Positions 38,747-46,979 of a stretch of DNA of 64,000 bases are shown piece by piece. The stretch lies in contig NZ_BMEM01000001.1 in NCBI RefSeq assembly GCF_014636495.1, positions 186,001 through 250,000 of the forward strand, given 5' to 3'. This DNA comes from Ornithinimicrobium tianjinense. Lineage in GTDB: Bacteria > Actinomycetota > Actinomycetes > Actinomycetales > Dermatophilaceae. The stretch's first letter is position 1, and every line of letters begins with the position of its first letter. The notes under the pieces are model-generated. The model searched no databases. It was given only the letters and a program-made list of their open reading frames with translations, and was not told where the DNA came from. Made by a program: the position numbers and the translations under genes.

Positions 38747-39204
38747 GCGCTCAGCCTGCCCTGCGATGCGGACAGCAGGTGTCCGCCACGTGCGCGGCCC
38801 GTCGCTCTCGATGCTTCTTGTGCCCTCGGGCGCGAGGGCGGCTATCCGTGCCAGCGCCCCTGCGTTTCTCTTGAGGCCGAGGCCATGAAAGTCACGCGCT
38901 CCGCGTCAGCGCTTGGCCAGGTGACGAGGACACCCGCGGGAGGGTCGTGACAGACCGGATCCGCCGAGAGTCGGATGCTTCGGCAAGGGCCTGACCACGG
39001 CCGGCCACGCCGAGTAGCGGACGCTTCTGTTGAGCCCTGGATGCAGTTTCCGGCAGGGCAGTCGGTTCATAGACGAGCTAGTCCTACGTGATGTCGTAAT
39101 TATCACACCCCATGACGGTTCGATGCCCTATCGCACCGCCCAAGAGGGGAGGATCGTTGGAAGTGACCGGATTCCAGAGGTCTGGTCACAGCCAAGGAGC
39201 AGTC
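38747..39204. other. Gene-free left junction of the island
   Basis: 458 bp with no reading frame I can support. The first 250 bp are GC-rich; 39040-39120 is visibly richer in A/T (for example GTAATTATCAC around 39095-39105). The ribosome site of the next gene (AAGGAG, 39194-39199) lies at its right end. No tRNA remnant or clear attachment repeat found. Confidence 0.6.
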
Positions 39205-39783
39205 ATGAGAACCCCCACCCTCCCGCGGACCTGCGTTGCGCTCGCTGCGGCGATCATGAGCGTCTCAGGCGCCACTCCCGTGGTCGCCGTCCAGGCCGAC
39301 CTTCCGGTCGCGGAGGCGTTCGCACCGGGGCCGCACCATCCCGACTCTGGCCTCGTGGAGGGACTGCACATCGGACAGGGATCCTGTGCCGACAGTCTCG
39401 TGGACTACGAGCGGCGTCACGTTGAGATGTTGGAAAGGGACGGCGGCGGGAGCACCGACTCTCCGGTGTGGCACCACCTCGACGCTGACCTCGTCGAGGG
39501 ACTGCATATCGGACAGGGATTCTGTGCCGACAGTCGCCTGGACCACGAGCAGCGTCACGTTGAGATGGCCGAAACGCAGGGCCGCGGCATGGCCGACGCT
39601 CCCGTGTGGCACCACGACGGCGCGCCAGCCCCTCAACGCGACGACGCTCCAGCGTGGCACCACGAAGACGCGCCAGACCGCCAACGCGACGACGCTCCGG
39701 CGTGGCACCCCGACGGGGCTCCGGGCGCGGGTCACGACGAAAGGCCCGCTGACCACCACGGCGCCACCGGACGTCACGGCTGA
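39205..39783 (+). CDS. Secreted His-rich tandem-repeat protein, candidate metal-binding
   Basis: 192 residues of no family I recognise. A signal peptide (about 1-31, ending VVAVQA) is followed by two 42-residue repeats starting at 50 and 96 (period 46), each LVEGLHIGQG-x-CADS ... RHVEM ... PVWHH, then three 16-residue repeats at 131-146, 147-162 and 163-178, each starting DAP(V/A)WH. The mature part has 18 His, many Asp/Glu, and one Cys per long repeat (61, 107). The composition suggests binding of Zn, Cu, Ni or similar ions outside the cell. RBS AAGGAG sits 5 nt before the ATG. The next gene block is a metal-efflux operon on the other strand. Function is inference. Confidence 0.8.
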   Translation: MRTPTLPRTCVALAAAIMSVSGATPVVAVQADLPVAEAFAPGPHHPDSGLVEGLHIGQGSCADSLVDYERRHVEMLERDGGGSTDSPVWHHLDADLVEGLHIGQGFCADSRLDHEQRHVEMAETQGRGMADAPVWHHDGAPAPQRDDAPAWHHEDAPDRQRDDAPAWHPDGAPGAGHDERPADHHGATGRHG

Positions 39784-40198
39784 CCTCGCCTCCCGCCCTG
39801 ACACGCTGCGCAGCGGTCAGCGCGCGCAGACGGTTCATCGCGACCGCGCCGGGGCCGCCGACCGCCGGACCCGTCATCCTCCCGCAGGGGTCAGGTTCAG
39901 GTGGTCGTGTTCCTCCGGATCACAATCCGCAGGTAGGGCCGCCACCCTGTTGGGACCAGTTCGGCGGGGCTCTGCTTCACGCAGCGCCCTTTGTGGCGCA
40001 AGCCATGGGGGGTAGGTCTGGTGTGCCGGCAGCCTCCCACGCGGTAGAAGAGCCACTACAAGACTGTGGGGCAAGATGTGACTGGCCGTCGGGGGCGGGC
40101 AACACGGAGCGCGTCCCGTCCGCCGGTCGAAGGTAGCGCGAAGTGTTCGGGGCCCATGAGAAGGACCGTAGTGAGCGTCACGGACTGCTCTCGCAGGG
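39784..40198. other. Gene-free stretch between the His-rich protein and CDF genes
   Basis: 415 bp between convergent genes with no supported reading frame. A reverse-strand frame at 39874-40074 lacks a ribosome site and any recognisable motif. A small hairpin CGGAT-CACA-ATCCG (39918-39931) is present. Confidence 0.5.
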
Positions 40199-41113
40199 TC
40201 AGGCGTGGGCGGTGTGTTCGCGATCGGCGTGGCCGGGTGGTTCGAGCTGGAAGGTGGAGTGCTCGATGCTGACCTCGAAGTGGTCAGCCACGCAGTCCTG
40301 CAGACGGGCCAGCATCTCGGCGGCGTGACCGTCCGTGAAGCACTCCTCGTCCAGGACGACGTGAGCCGTCAGCACGGGTAGGCCGGTGGCGATGGTGGAG
40401 GCATGCAGGTCGTGCACGTCCTGCACGTGCGGGACCGCCAGTACGTGAGCGCGGACGTCGTCGAGGTCCAGCCCCTTGGGGGTGGACTCCAGCAGGATGT
40501 GGCCCGCCTCGCGCAGGATGGTGACGGCGCGGGGCACGATGAGGGCGGCGATGAGCATGCCGGCGATGGCGTCGATGCGGACCCACCCGGTGGTGGTGAT
40601 GACGATGGCGCTGATGATGACGGCCACCGACCCCAGGGCGTCGTTGACGACCTCCAGGAACGCGGCGCGCATGTTGAGGTTGGCGCCGCGTCCGGAGCTG
40701 AGGACCAGCACGGAGGCGATGTTTCCGGCAAGGCCGACGATGCCGAAGATCAGCAGGCCGGTGGAGCTGACCTCATGCGGCTCGTACAGGCGGCGGACGC
40801 CCTCGACGAAGGCATAGATCCCGACACCCAGGAGCACGGCCGCCTGCGCGCCGGCGGCGAGGACCTCCGCCCGGCGGAACCCCCAGGTCCGCTCGGCGGT
40901 CGGTGGGCGCAGCGCCACCGACGCGGCGACCAGCGCCATGCCCAGCCCGGCAGCGTCGGTGAGCATGTGCCCGGCGTCCACCAGCAGGGCCAGGGAGCCC
41001 GTCCACAACGCTCCGATGACCTCGGCGACCAGGATGGTCGCGGTGATCGCGAACGCGACCGCCAGCCGGCCCCGGTGGGTGGTGACGGTCCCGTGGTCGT
41101 GACCTGCGCTCAT
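40199..41113 (-). CDS. Cation diffusion facilitator (CDF/CzcD-type) transporter
   Basis: Proton-coupled exporter of divalent metals (304 aa, six helices). Metal-site helices II and V are visible: VDAGHMLTDAAGL (His/Asp) and EVVNDALGSVAVII (Asp). His-rich ends (SAGHDHG at the start; HADREHTAHA at the end) and the cytoplasmic C-terminal domain (VRAHVLAVPHVQDVHDLH) match zinc/cadmium/cobalt CDFs. Its ATG overlaps the ctpG stop (ATGA), so it is the third gene of the cmtR-ctpG-CDF operon. Confidence 0.92.
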   Translation of the reverse strand: MSAGHDHGTVTTHRGRLAVAFAITATILVAEVIGALWTGSLALLVDAGHMLTDAAGLGMALVAASVALRPPTAERTWGFRRAEVLAAGAQAAVLLGVGIYAFVEGVRRLYEPHEVSSTGLLIFGIVGLAGNIASVLVLSSGRGANLNMRAAFLEVVNDALGSVAVIISAIVITTTGWVRIDAIAGMLIAALIVPRAVTILREAGHILLESTPKGLDLDDVRAHVLAVPHVQDVHDLHASTIATGLPVLTAHVVLDEECFTDGHAAEMLARLQDCVADHFEVSIEHSTFQLEPPGHADREHTAHA

Positions 41114-43098
41114 GCGTGAGCTCCTTCCAGGTGGGCGCGGTCCTGCGCCGCGCCGGGGGCGACCAGGTGTCTGCTGCGGCCGGCACGGACGCCGTTGGCG
41201 ATGACCAGGACCTCGGCCAGCTCGTGGACGAGGACGACCGCGGCCAGACCCAGCACGCCGAGCAGGGCCAACGGGATCAGGACCGCGATCAGGACCAGGG
41301 AGACCACGACGTTCTGCAGCATGATGGCGCGGGTGCGGCGGGCGTGCTCGAACGCATACGGCAGCAGCCGCAGGTCATCACCCATGAGGGCGACGTCGGC
41401 GGTCTCGATCGCGACGTCGGTGCCCATCGCGCCCATCGCCACGCCGACGTCCGCGGTGGCCAGCGCGGGCGCGTCGTTGACACCGTCACCGACCATCGCG
41501 GTCGGCCCCTGGGCGCGCAGGCAGGTGACCACCTGCGACTTGTCCTCCGGGCGCAGGTCGGCGTGCACCTGCTCGATGCCGGCCTCGGCGGCCAGGGCCC
41601 GTGCGGTGACCTGGTTGTCCCCGGTCAGCATCGCCACGGTGTAGCCGTGGTCGACGAAGCGGGCGATGACCTCGGCGGCCTCGGGCCGCAGCTCGTCCCG
41701 GACGGCGATGGCACCGACCGGCTGACCGTCGACCTCGACCACGACCGCGGTCGCGCCGGCCTGCTGCATCCGCCGCACGTCACCCGCCAGGTCACCAGGG
41801 TCGACCCAGCCCGGTCTGCCGAGCCGGACCCGCGCACCGTCGACCGTGCCGACCAGGCCGGCGCCGACCACGGCCCGCACGTCCTGCGCGGCGGGCACCG
41901 TGGCGGAGGCGGCCAGGATAGCTGCCGCCAGCGGGTGCTCGCTGCGGGCCTCCAGCGCGGCCGCCCACCCCAGCACCTGGTCCCGGTCGCTCACCGGTGC
42001 GGTAGCGACGTCGACCACGGCCGGCCGGTTGCGCGTGAGTGTGCCGGTCTTGTCCAGGGCCACGGTGCGGACCCTGCCCAGGGCCTCCATCGCCGCACCG
42101 CCCTTGATCAGGATCCCGCGGCGGCTCGCCGCGCCGATCGAGGCCACCGCGGTGACCGGCACCGAGATCGCCAGCGCGCACGGGGAGGCGGCCACGACCA
42201 TGACCAGGGCCCGGTGCACCCAGACCGACGGGTCACCGAGGAGCGCGCCGAGCAGCGCGGTCAGGAGCGCGGCGACCAGGATGCCGGGCACCAGCGGGCG
42301 GGCGATCCGGTCCGCGAGCCGCTGCGTGGCGCCGCGCCGGGACTGCTCGGTCTCCACGACGTGCACGATGCGGGCCAGGGAGTTGTCCTGCGCGGTGGAG
42401 GTCACCGTGACCTCCAGGGCGCCGGTGCCGTTGATCGAGCCGGCGAAGACCTCCTGACCGGGGCCTGTCTCCACCGGCATCGACTCCCCGGTGATGGCCG
42501 AGGTGTCCATGCTGCTGCGCCCGCTGCGCACGGTACCGTCGGTCGCCAGCCGCTCCCCGGGCCGGACGACCATCACGTCCCCGATCGCCAGCCGGGCGGG
42601 GTCGAGGACGACCTCGCGGCCCCCGCGCAGCACCGTCGCCTCCTTGGGCACGAGGTCCAGCAGCGCCCGCAGGCCGTGCCGGGTCCGGGCCAGGGAGTAC
42701 TCCTCCAGGCCCTCGCTGAGGGAGAACAGGAACGCCAGCGCGGCGGCCTCCTCCACCTGCCCCAGCAGGGTGGCACCCACGGCACCGATGGTCATCAGCA
42801 GACCGACCCCGAGCTTGCCGCGCGCCAGCCTCCGCAGCGCCCCGGGCACGAACGTGGACCCGCCCACCAGCAGCGCCGCCGCGGCCAGCACCAGTTCCAC
42901 AGTCTCCCAGCCGCCGAGCCCGGCCAGGAACCCCGCTCCGAGCAGGGCGCCGGAGAGCAGGCCCAGCTGCACCTCCCGCACGTCCCACAGCCGGGTGACC
43001 GGCTCCTCGACATCCCCACCGCCGGTGGCTGGCGGCGGGATCTCGCACCCGCACGCGTCCACGACCACCTCCCGCTGCGGGGTCTCCTCGCGGCTCAC
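41110..43098 (-). CDS. ctpG: P1B-type metal-exporting ATPase, CtpG-like
   Basis: Heavy-metal P-type ATPase (662 aa). Order: short N-terminal Cys motif (VVVDACGCEIP) in place of a full HMA domain, membrane helices, actuator TGES, the membrane ion-site VVAASPCALAISVP (SPC rather than CPC), phosphorylation site DKTGTLT, MVGDGVNDAPAL, and VLVHELAEVLVIANGVR in the last helices. SPC plus HELAE points to the CtpG/CmtA group (Cd/Zn/Co-type substrates in mycobacteria) rather than CPC-type CadA. GTG start overlaps the cmtR stop (GTGA). The pairing with cmtR supports the name. Confidence 0.9.
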   Translation of the reverse strand: MSREETPQREVVVDACGCEIPPPATGGGDVEEPVTRLWDVREVQLGLLSGALLGAGFLAGLGGWETVELVLAAAALLVGGSTFVPGALRRLARGKLGVGLLMTIGAVGATLLGQVEEAAALAFLFSLSEGLEEYSLARTRHGLRALLDLVPKEATVLRGGREVVLDPARLAIGDVMVVRPGERLATDGTVRSGRSSMDTSAITGESMPVETGPGQEVFAGSINGTGALEVTVTSTAQDNSLARIVHVVETEQSRRGATQRLADRIARPLVPGILVAALLTALLGALLGDPSVWVHRALVMVVAASPCALAISVPVTAVASIGAASRRGILIKGGAAMEALGRVRTVALDKTGTLTRNRPAVVDVATAPVSDRDQVLGWAAALEARSEHPLAAAILAASATVPAAQDVRAVVGAGLVGTVDGARVRLGRPGWVDPGDLAGDVRRMQQAGATAVVVEVDGQPVGAIAVRDELRPEAAEVIARFVDHGYTVAMLTGDNQVTARALAAEAGIEQVHADLRPEDKSQVVTCLRAQGPTAMVGDGVNDAPALATADVGVAMGAMGTDVAIETADVALMGDDLRLLPYAFEHARRTRAIMLQNVVVSLVLIAVLIPLALLGVLGLAAVVLVHELAEVLVIANGVRAGRSRHLVAPGAAQDRAHLEGAHA

Positions 43099-43523
43099 GC
43101 GCCCTCCCCCTGCCCCGTGTGCGTGCGCAGCTGCTCCGGGGCGGGGTTGCCCTCGGTGCCGATGCCGTAGTTCGGGCACAGCGCCACGGCGGACCCCGTG
43201 GAGGCGAGCAGCCGCTCCGCCGCGTCCAGCACGCCCAGCAATTCGGGGGCACTGGTCAGCGAGAACATCGAGGCCCGGCCCTGCGGCCGGGACACCACCA
43301 GGCCGCAGTCGCGAAGGCACGCCAGGTGGGCGCTCACGGTCGACTGCGCCAGCCCAAGGTGTTCCGTGAGGTCACGCACCCGGTGCTCGCCCAGGCTCAG
43401 GTGCTGCAGGATCGCCAACCGCGACGGGTCCGACAGGCCGTGGAACAGCGCAGCCGCCACGGGGAGCCCTGCATCGCGCTCCGGACCTTCATGGCCGATC
43501 GGGACCTTCGCTGTCATCGTCAT
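43095..43523 (-). CDS. cmtR: ArsR/SmtB-family metal sensor, CmtR-like
   Basis: A 142-residue winged-helix repressor that leaves DNA when it binds metal. HTH segment LTEHLGLAQSTVSAHLACLRDCG contains the Cys pair C69/C73 of the alpha-4C site, and C116 in VALCPNYG is the third ligand, the set that binds Cd(II)/Pb(II) in mycobacterial CmtR. First gene of the three-gene efflux operon. TAACAT (complement of 43530-43535) is 6 nt before the start: a leaderless start, with any operator overlapping the promoter. A second in-frame ATG lies two codons on (43517). Confidence 0.92.
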   Translation of the reverse strand: MTMTAKVPIGHEGPERDAGLPVAAALFHGLSDPSRLAILQHLSLGEHRVRDLTEHLGLAQSTVSAHLACLRDCGLVVSRPQGRASMFSLTSAPELLGVLDAAERLLASTGSAVALCPNYGIGTEGNPAPEQLRTHTGQGEGA

Positions 43524-43751
43524 AGAGCGATGTTAGCGCACTGCCGCGTGCCGTGCGTCACGGGGGGCCAGGTGGACTGGCGTACCGCGGCGGGCCGCGA
43601 CAGACCGGCCCCCTGTGGATGCACACTCACCTGCTGCGCCCGCGCCATCGGCCATGCTGGTGCTGCAGTGGGCGGACGGGACAGCCCGCCTTGTTCCGGC
43701 GTGTTATGGCTGGCGCGCGAGGTCGGGGTCCGGGTCGTGCCTGGGCGAAGA

Positions 43752-44153
43752 CTACTGCGACGGGGACAGGATGTGGCAGATGTCCTGGTCTGCACAGTCG
43801 CCGGGGTCTAGCAGTCGGCTGCGCTGGAGCAGGGTCTCGAGCTCTGTCTGCAGCGTGAGGAGGTCGCGGATCCGTCTCCGGACGTCGGCGAGTCTGGTGT
43901 CCAGGAGTGTGGTGACGTGCTGGCAGGGGGTGGTCCCTTGGTCACGCAGGTCCAGGATGCTGCGGATCTGGGACAGCGTGAGCCCGGCGGCCTGCGCCAT
44001 GGCGATGAAGCGCAGCCGTGTGGCTGCGGACTCCTCGTAGACGCGGTAGCCGTTCGCCCCGCGCGCGGGCTCGGCCAGCAGGCCCTGGCGCTCGTAGAAG
44101 CGGATGGTCTGACTGCTCACTCCGGCCGACTCGGCCAGCTCTCCGATCCGCAT
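43752..44153 (-). CDS. MerR-family metal-responsive activator
   Basis: A 133-residue MerR-type regulator: MRIGELAESAGVSSQTIRFY winged helix, GYRVYEESAATRLRFI, a dimer coiled coil from about 82 to 110, and Cys at 77, 119 and 125. The Cys pattern is like ZntR/CadR/PbrR or MerR itself, so it senses a thiophilic metal; which one cannot be told. Divergent from the thioredoxin-like/flavoprotein pair, with the classic MerR promoter between them at 44176-44207. Confidence 0.88.
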   Translation of the reverse strand: MRIGELAESAGVSSQTIRFYERQGLLAEPARGANGYRVYEESAATRLRFIAMAQAAGLTLSQIRSILDLRDQGTTPCQHVTTLLDTRLADVRRRIRDLLTLQTELETLLQRSRLLDPGDCADQDICHILSPSQ

Positions 44154-44175
44154 TCGCGCTGTCCTACTCTCACGC

Positions 44176-44207
44176 TTGACCTTGTACCAGGGTACAAGGT
44201 CTAGCGT
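44176..44207 (+). promoter_or_regulatory. MerR-type promoter with overlong spacer and central dyad
   Basis: TTGACC (-35, 44176-44181) and TAGCGT (-10, 44202-44207) are 20 bp apart. The spacer carries a perfect dyad ACCTTGTACC (44179-44188), AG, GGTACAAGGT (44191-44200). MerR activators bind such dyads and untwist the overlong spacer. The ATG at 44215 is 7 nt after the -10, so the mRNA is leaderless. Confidence 0.92.
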
Positions 44208-44214
44208 CGCGGGT

Positions 44215-44529
44215 ATGGACGTCTGCCTGCTCTACTTCGAGGACTGCCCCAACTGGAAGGTGACTGACCGCAGGTTGGTCGCGATCGCGGCCGAGCACCC
44301 GGAAGTCAGGATCCGGCGTCAGCGCGTCGAGACCCTCGAGCAGGCCCAACAGGTGGGCTTTCGCGGCTCACCCACAGTGCTGGTCGACGATACCGACGCG
44401 TTCTGCGCCCCAGACTCAGCAGGGGGCCTGTCGTGCCGGGTCTACCACACGGCGGACGGCCTGGCTGGGGCACCGACCACGGGACAGCTGTACGCAGCGC
44501 TGGGGCTGGCCCAGGAGGCCACGCGATGA
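44215..44529 (+). CDS. Small thioredoxin-fold protein of the DF-family type, metal-induced
   Basis: A 104-residue protein starting MDVCLLYFEDCPNW (C4 and C11), with GFRGSPTVLVDD as the cis-Pro loop and two further Cys (AFCAPDS, LSCRVY). Small thioredoxin-like proteins of this look accompany MerR-controlled loci in actinobacteria and have been loosely annotated as alkylmercury lyase-like. A CxxC motif is absent; the two N-terminal Cys are 6 apart. It is directly driven by the MerR-type promoter and overlaps the flavoprotein gene by 4 bp (ATGA). Thiol or metal chemistry is inferred. Confidence 0.78.
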   Translation: MDVCLLYFEDCPNWKVTDRRLVAIAAEHPEVRIRRQRVETLEQAQQVGFRGSPTVLVDDTDAFCAPDSAGGLSCRVYHTADGLAGAPTTGQLYAALGLAQEATR

Positions 44530-45878
44530 CCTACGACTACGACCTGATCGTCATCGGTGCCGGCATGGCCGGCGTCACGGCGGCGAACAAGTGCGCCTCC
44601 GCGGGGTGGAAAGTCGCGATCGTCGACGCCCTGCCCTACGGCGGCACGTGTGCCCTGCGCGGGTGCGACCCCAAGAAGATCCTGCGCCGCGGTGCGGAGG
44701 TCATCGACAGCGCCCGCCTGATGCGCGGCAAGGGCATCGACGACGACGGCCTGTCGATCAACTGGGCCGACCTCATGGCGCACAAGCACGGCTTCACCGA
44801 CCCCGTCCCCGCGCAGATGGAGGAAGGGCTGTCAGGCAACGGGGTCACCACCTTCCACGGGACGGCGCGGTTCACCGGTCCCAACACCGTGGCCATCGAC
44901 GACGCCCCCTACACCGGCCGACACTTCCTCATCGCCACCGGTGCCCGCCCGCGCCCGCTGGACCTGCCCGGGCACGAGCACCTGGTAGACAGCACCGGGT
45001 TCCTGGACTTGCCCGAGCTGCCGCGACGGATCCTGTTCGTCGGCGGTGGCTTCATCTCCTTCGAGTTCGCCCACATCGCCGCCCGGGCCGGCAGCACCCC
45101 GGTCATCCTGGACCGCAAACCTCGACCGCTGAAGGCCTTCGACCCCGACCTCGTCGACCTCCTCATCGACCGCAGCGCCCAGGTCGGGATCCAGACCTGG
45201 CGCTCTGCGACGCTCACCGCGGTGGAGACGACCGCCACCGGCTATCAGGTAAGCGTGGATGAATCAGGGCGGTCAAGGACAGCCGAGTTCGACCTGGTCG
45301 TCCACGGCGCAGGCCGGACCCCCGAGCTGACGACCCTGGACCTGGACGCCGCCGGCGTCCAGTCGGACGAGGACGGGGTCCGCGTAGCAGCCCACCTGCA
45401 GAGCACCAGCAACCCGGCGGTCTACGCCGCCGGCGACGCGGCCAGCACCCCCGGCATGCCACTGACCCCGGTCGCCGTGTTCGAGGGCAAGGTCGCCGCG
45501 TCGAACATGCTCAAGGGCACCACGACCGCCCCGGACTACACCGGCGTGCCCACCGCGGTGTTCACGATCCCCGAACTCACCCGGGTCGGCCTGCTCGAAG
45601 ACGAAGCCCTCGCCCGGGGCATCGACATCAACGTCCGCTACTCCGACACCAGCAGCTGGTACTCCAACTACCGGATCGGGGAGACGACCGCCGCGGCCAA
45701 GATCCTGATCGACCGCTCCACCGACACCATCGTGGGAGCCCACCTGCTCGGCCCCGAATACGCCGAACTCGTCAACACCCTGGCCCTCGCCATGAAGCTG
45801 GGACTCACCACCCGCCAGCTGAAGTCGATGACCGCCGCCTACCCCACCGTCGGATCAGACCTAGGCTCCATGCTCTGA
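44526..45878 (+). CDS. Pyridine nucleotide-disulfide oxidoreductase, MerA-like but without Hg ligands
   Basis: FAD/NAD(P)H flavoprotein (450 aa). FAD motif VIGAGMAGVTAA, redox disulfide GGTCALRGCDPKK (C42, C47), NAD(P) motif FVGGGFISFEFA, second FAD motif VYAAGDAA, and a C-terminal dimer domain. Mercuric reductases end in a Cys pair and have HPT...E as catalytic acid; here the C-terminus is AYPTVGSD (Tyr439 for His) and DLGSML, with no C-terminal Cys. It thus belongs to a MerA-like side branch of unknown substrate. Co-expressed with the thioredoxin-like protein under the MerR-type promoter. Confidence 0.88.
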   Translation: MTYDYDLIVIGAGMAGVTAANKCASAGWKVAIVDALPYGGTCALRGCDPKKILRRGAEVIDSARLMRGKGIDDDGLSINWADLMAHKHGFTDPVPAQMEEGLSGNGVTTFHGTARFTGPNTVAIDDAPYTGRHFLIATGARPRPLDLPGHEHLVDSTGFLDLPELPRRILFVGGGFISFEFAHIAARAGSTPVILDRKPRPLKAFDPDLVDLLIDRSAQVGIQTWRSATLTAVETTATGYQVSVDESGRSRTAEFDLVVHGAGRTPELTTLDLDAAGVQSDEDGVRVAAHLQSTSNPAVYAAGDAASTPGMPLTPVAVFEGKVAASNMLKGTTTAPDYTGVPTAVFTIPELTRVGLLEDEALARGIDINVRYSDTSSWYSNYRIGETTAAAKILIDRSTDTIVGAHLLGPEYAELVNTLALAMKLGLTTRQLKSMTAAYPTVGSDLGSML

Positions 45879-46084
45879 ACCAGGACCAACCAGCGACCCC
45901 CAGATCGCGGACCAGGGGACAAAGGCCAGTCGGACCGGTCTTGCCCGCCCGCTTCGCGATTACCGGATCTGCCGCAGGTCGCTCGAGGTCGGAGGTGTCA
46001 GTCCCAGCACGGGACCGGCGCCGCCGTCTCAGGGTCGCTGTTAATGCACGTGCTTGGCCATCGCGCTCCCGCCAGACTGGGCAG

Positions 46085-46495
46085 GTGAGCATTGACATGA
46101 ACGCCCTCCTTCTGAGGGTCGCTGGAGACGTCTTCGGCGACCGCGTCTCGATTGAAGCAGAGGGCAACAGCCCGTCGATGCCGCACGCGTATGTCGTGCG
46201 CCGGCGCGAGGGCGGCCGAAATGCTGTCCTGGTCGCCAGTCACGAGTGGTCCGAAGCACACATCGTGGACTTCAGGGTCACTTGCACGGTCTTCCACTAC
46301 GGCGATGACGAGATGGAGAAGGAGTCTGCCCTCAGGGCGCTGGCAGTGGTCCTGCGCGCCTACATGGCCGGGCAGGGCCAGGTTGAGCACCGTCCTAGCC
46401 TCCTATGGTGGCGACCCGACGTGCCGCGATACACGGTGACGATCGACGGCTTCGAGTGGCGGCTCGGTCGTCACGGCTGGGTCACGCCCATCTAG
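46085..46495 (+). CDS. Hypothetical protein
   Basis: About 136 residues, no family recognised. It looks like a soluble alpha/beta protein: MNALLLRVAGDVFGDRVSIE, a central stretch HIVDFRVTCTVFHYGDDEME and an end rich in Trp/Arg (SLLWWRPDVP ... FEWRLGRHGW). GTG at 46085 is a guess; ATG at 46097 is the alternative, and the frame is open upstream to 45941. The 206-bp gap before it (45879-46084) shows no other gene. Confidence 0.55.
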   Translation: MSIDMNALLLRVAGDVFGDRVSIEAEGNSPSMPHAYVVRRREGGRNAVLVASHEWSEAHIVDFRVTCTVFHYGDDEMEKESALRALAVVLRAYMAGQGQVEHRPSLLWWRPDVPRYTVTIDGFEWRLGRHGWVTPI

Positions 46496-46616
46496 AGGAC
46501 TACAAACTTGTCAGCTGGCGAAGACGACCACCTGCTCGGCCGAGGTCCGCGAATCACTGGCGCTCACCCAAGCCGGCGTCGACCCATCCGCTCATGCCGC
46601 GAGCCGATCACCGGCA

Positions 46617-46976
46617 CTAGTGCCACTTGGCCAAGTGGCGAGCTGCCACCTGGTGATCGGCCGTGCCGCTGGCGACAGCGATGACCAGGTCGTAGGCGTC
46701 GTCGTCAGGCGCCTCGAGATCGACGCCGTTGATGCCGTAGAACACGACTACCGCGAGCCACCCCAGCCGCTTGTTGCCATCAACCAGCGGGTGGTTGACG
46801 ACGATGGATTCCAGCAGCGCACCCGCCTTTGCGTCGATGCCGGGGTAGGCGTCACGACCGAAGACGCTGGCGCGGGGACGGTGGGCGGCGGAGTCCAAGA
46901 GGCCAAGGTCCTGGATCGGGCCTACGCGCAGGTCCGATGCCAGGGCGAGCAGGTCCTCCGTAGTCAGGTACTCCAA
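46617..46976 (-). CDS. Doc/Fic-family toxin (death-on-curing)
   Basis: A 119-residue Fic-fold protein with NHPLVDGNKRLGWLA, matching the Doc form of the Fic motif (Doc phosphorylates EF-Tu in phage P1). The start appears to be TTG at 46976, 3 bp after the antitoxin stop. Length is normal for Doc. Partner is the ribbon-helix-helix protein just upstream. Toxicity is inferred from the family. Confidence 0.88.
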   Translation of the reverse strand: MEYLTTEDLLALASDLRVGPIQDLGLLDSAAHRPRASVFGRDAYPGIDAKAGALLESIVVNHPLVDGNKRLGWLAVVVFYGINGVDLEAPDDDAYDLVIAVASGTADHQVAARHLAKWH

Positions 46977-46979
46977 GGG

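Noticed and set aside
39900-39960. Reverse-strand segment GCGGATTGTGATCCGG resembling a tRNA-His anticodon arm (possible integration site)
   Set aside because: With the normal 7-nt anticodon loop the stem does not pair, and no acceptor, D or T arm can be built around it.
39874-40074. 66-codon reverse-strand frame as a gene
   Set aside because: No ribosome site, no leaderless -10, no recognisable motif.
44215-45878. Calling the MerR-linked pair a mercury-resistance (mer) operon
   Set aside because: No merT, merP or recognised merB; the flavoprotein lacks Hg-binding Cys. Only the promoter style and regulator are mer-like.
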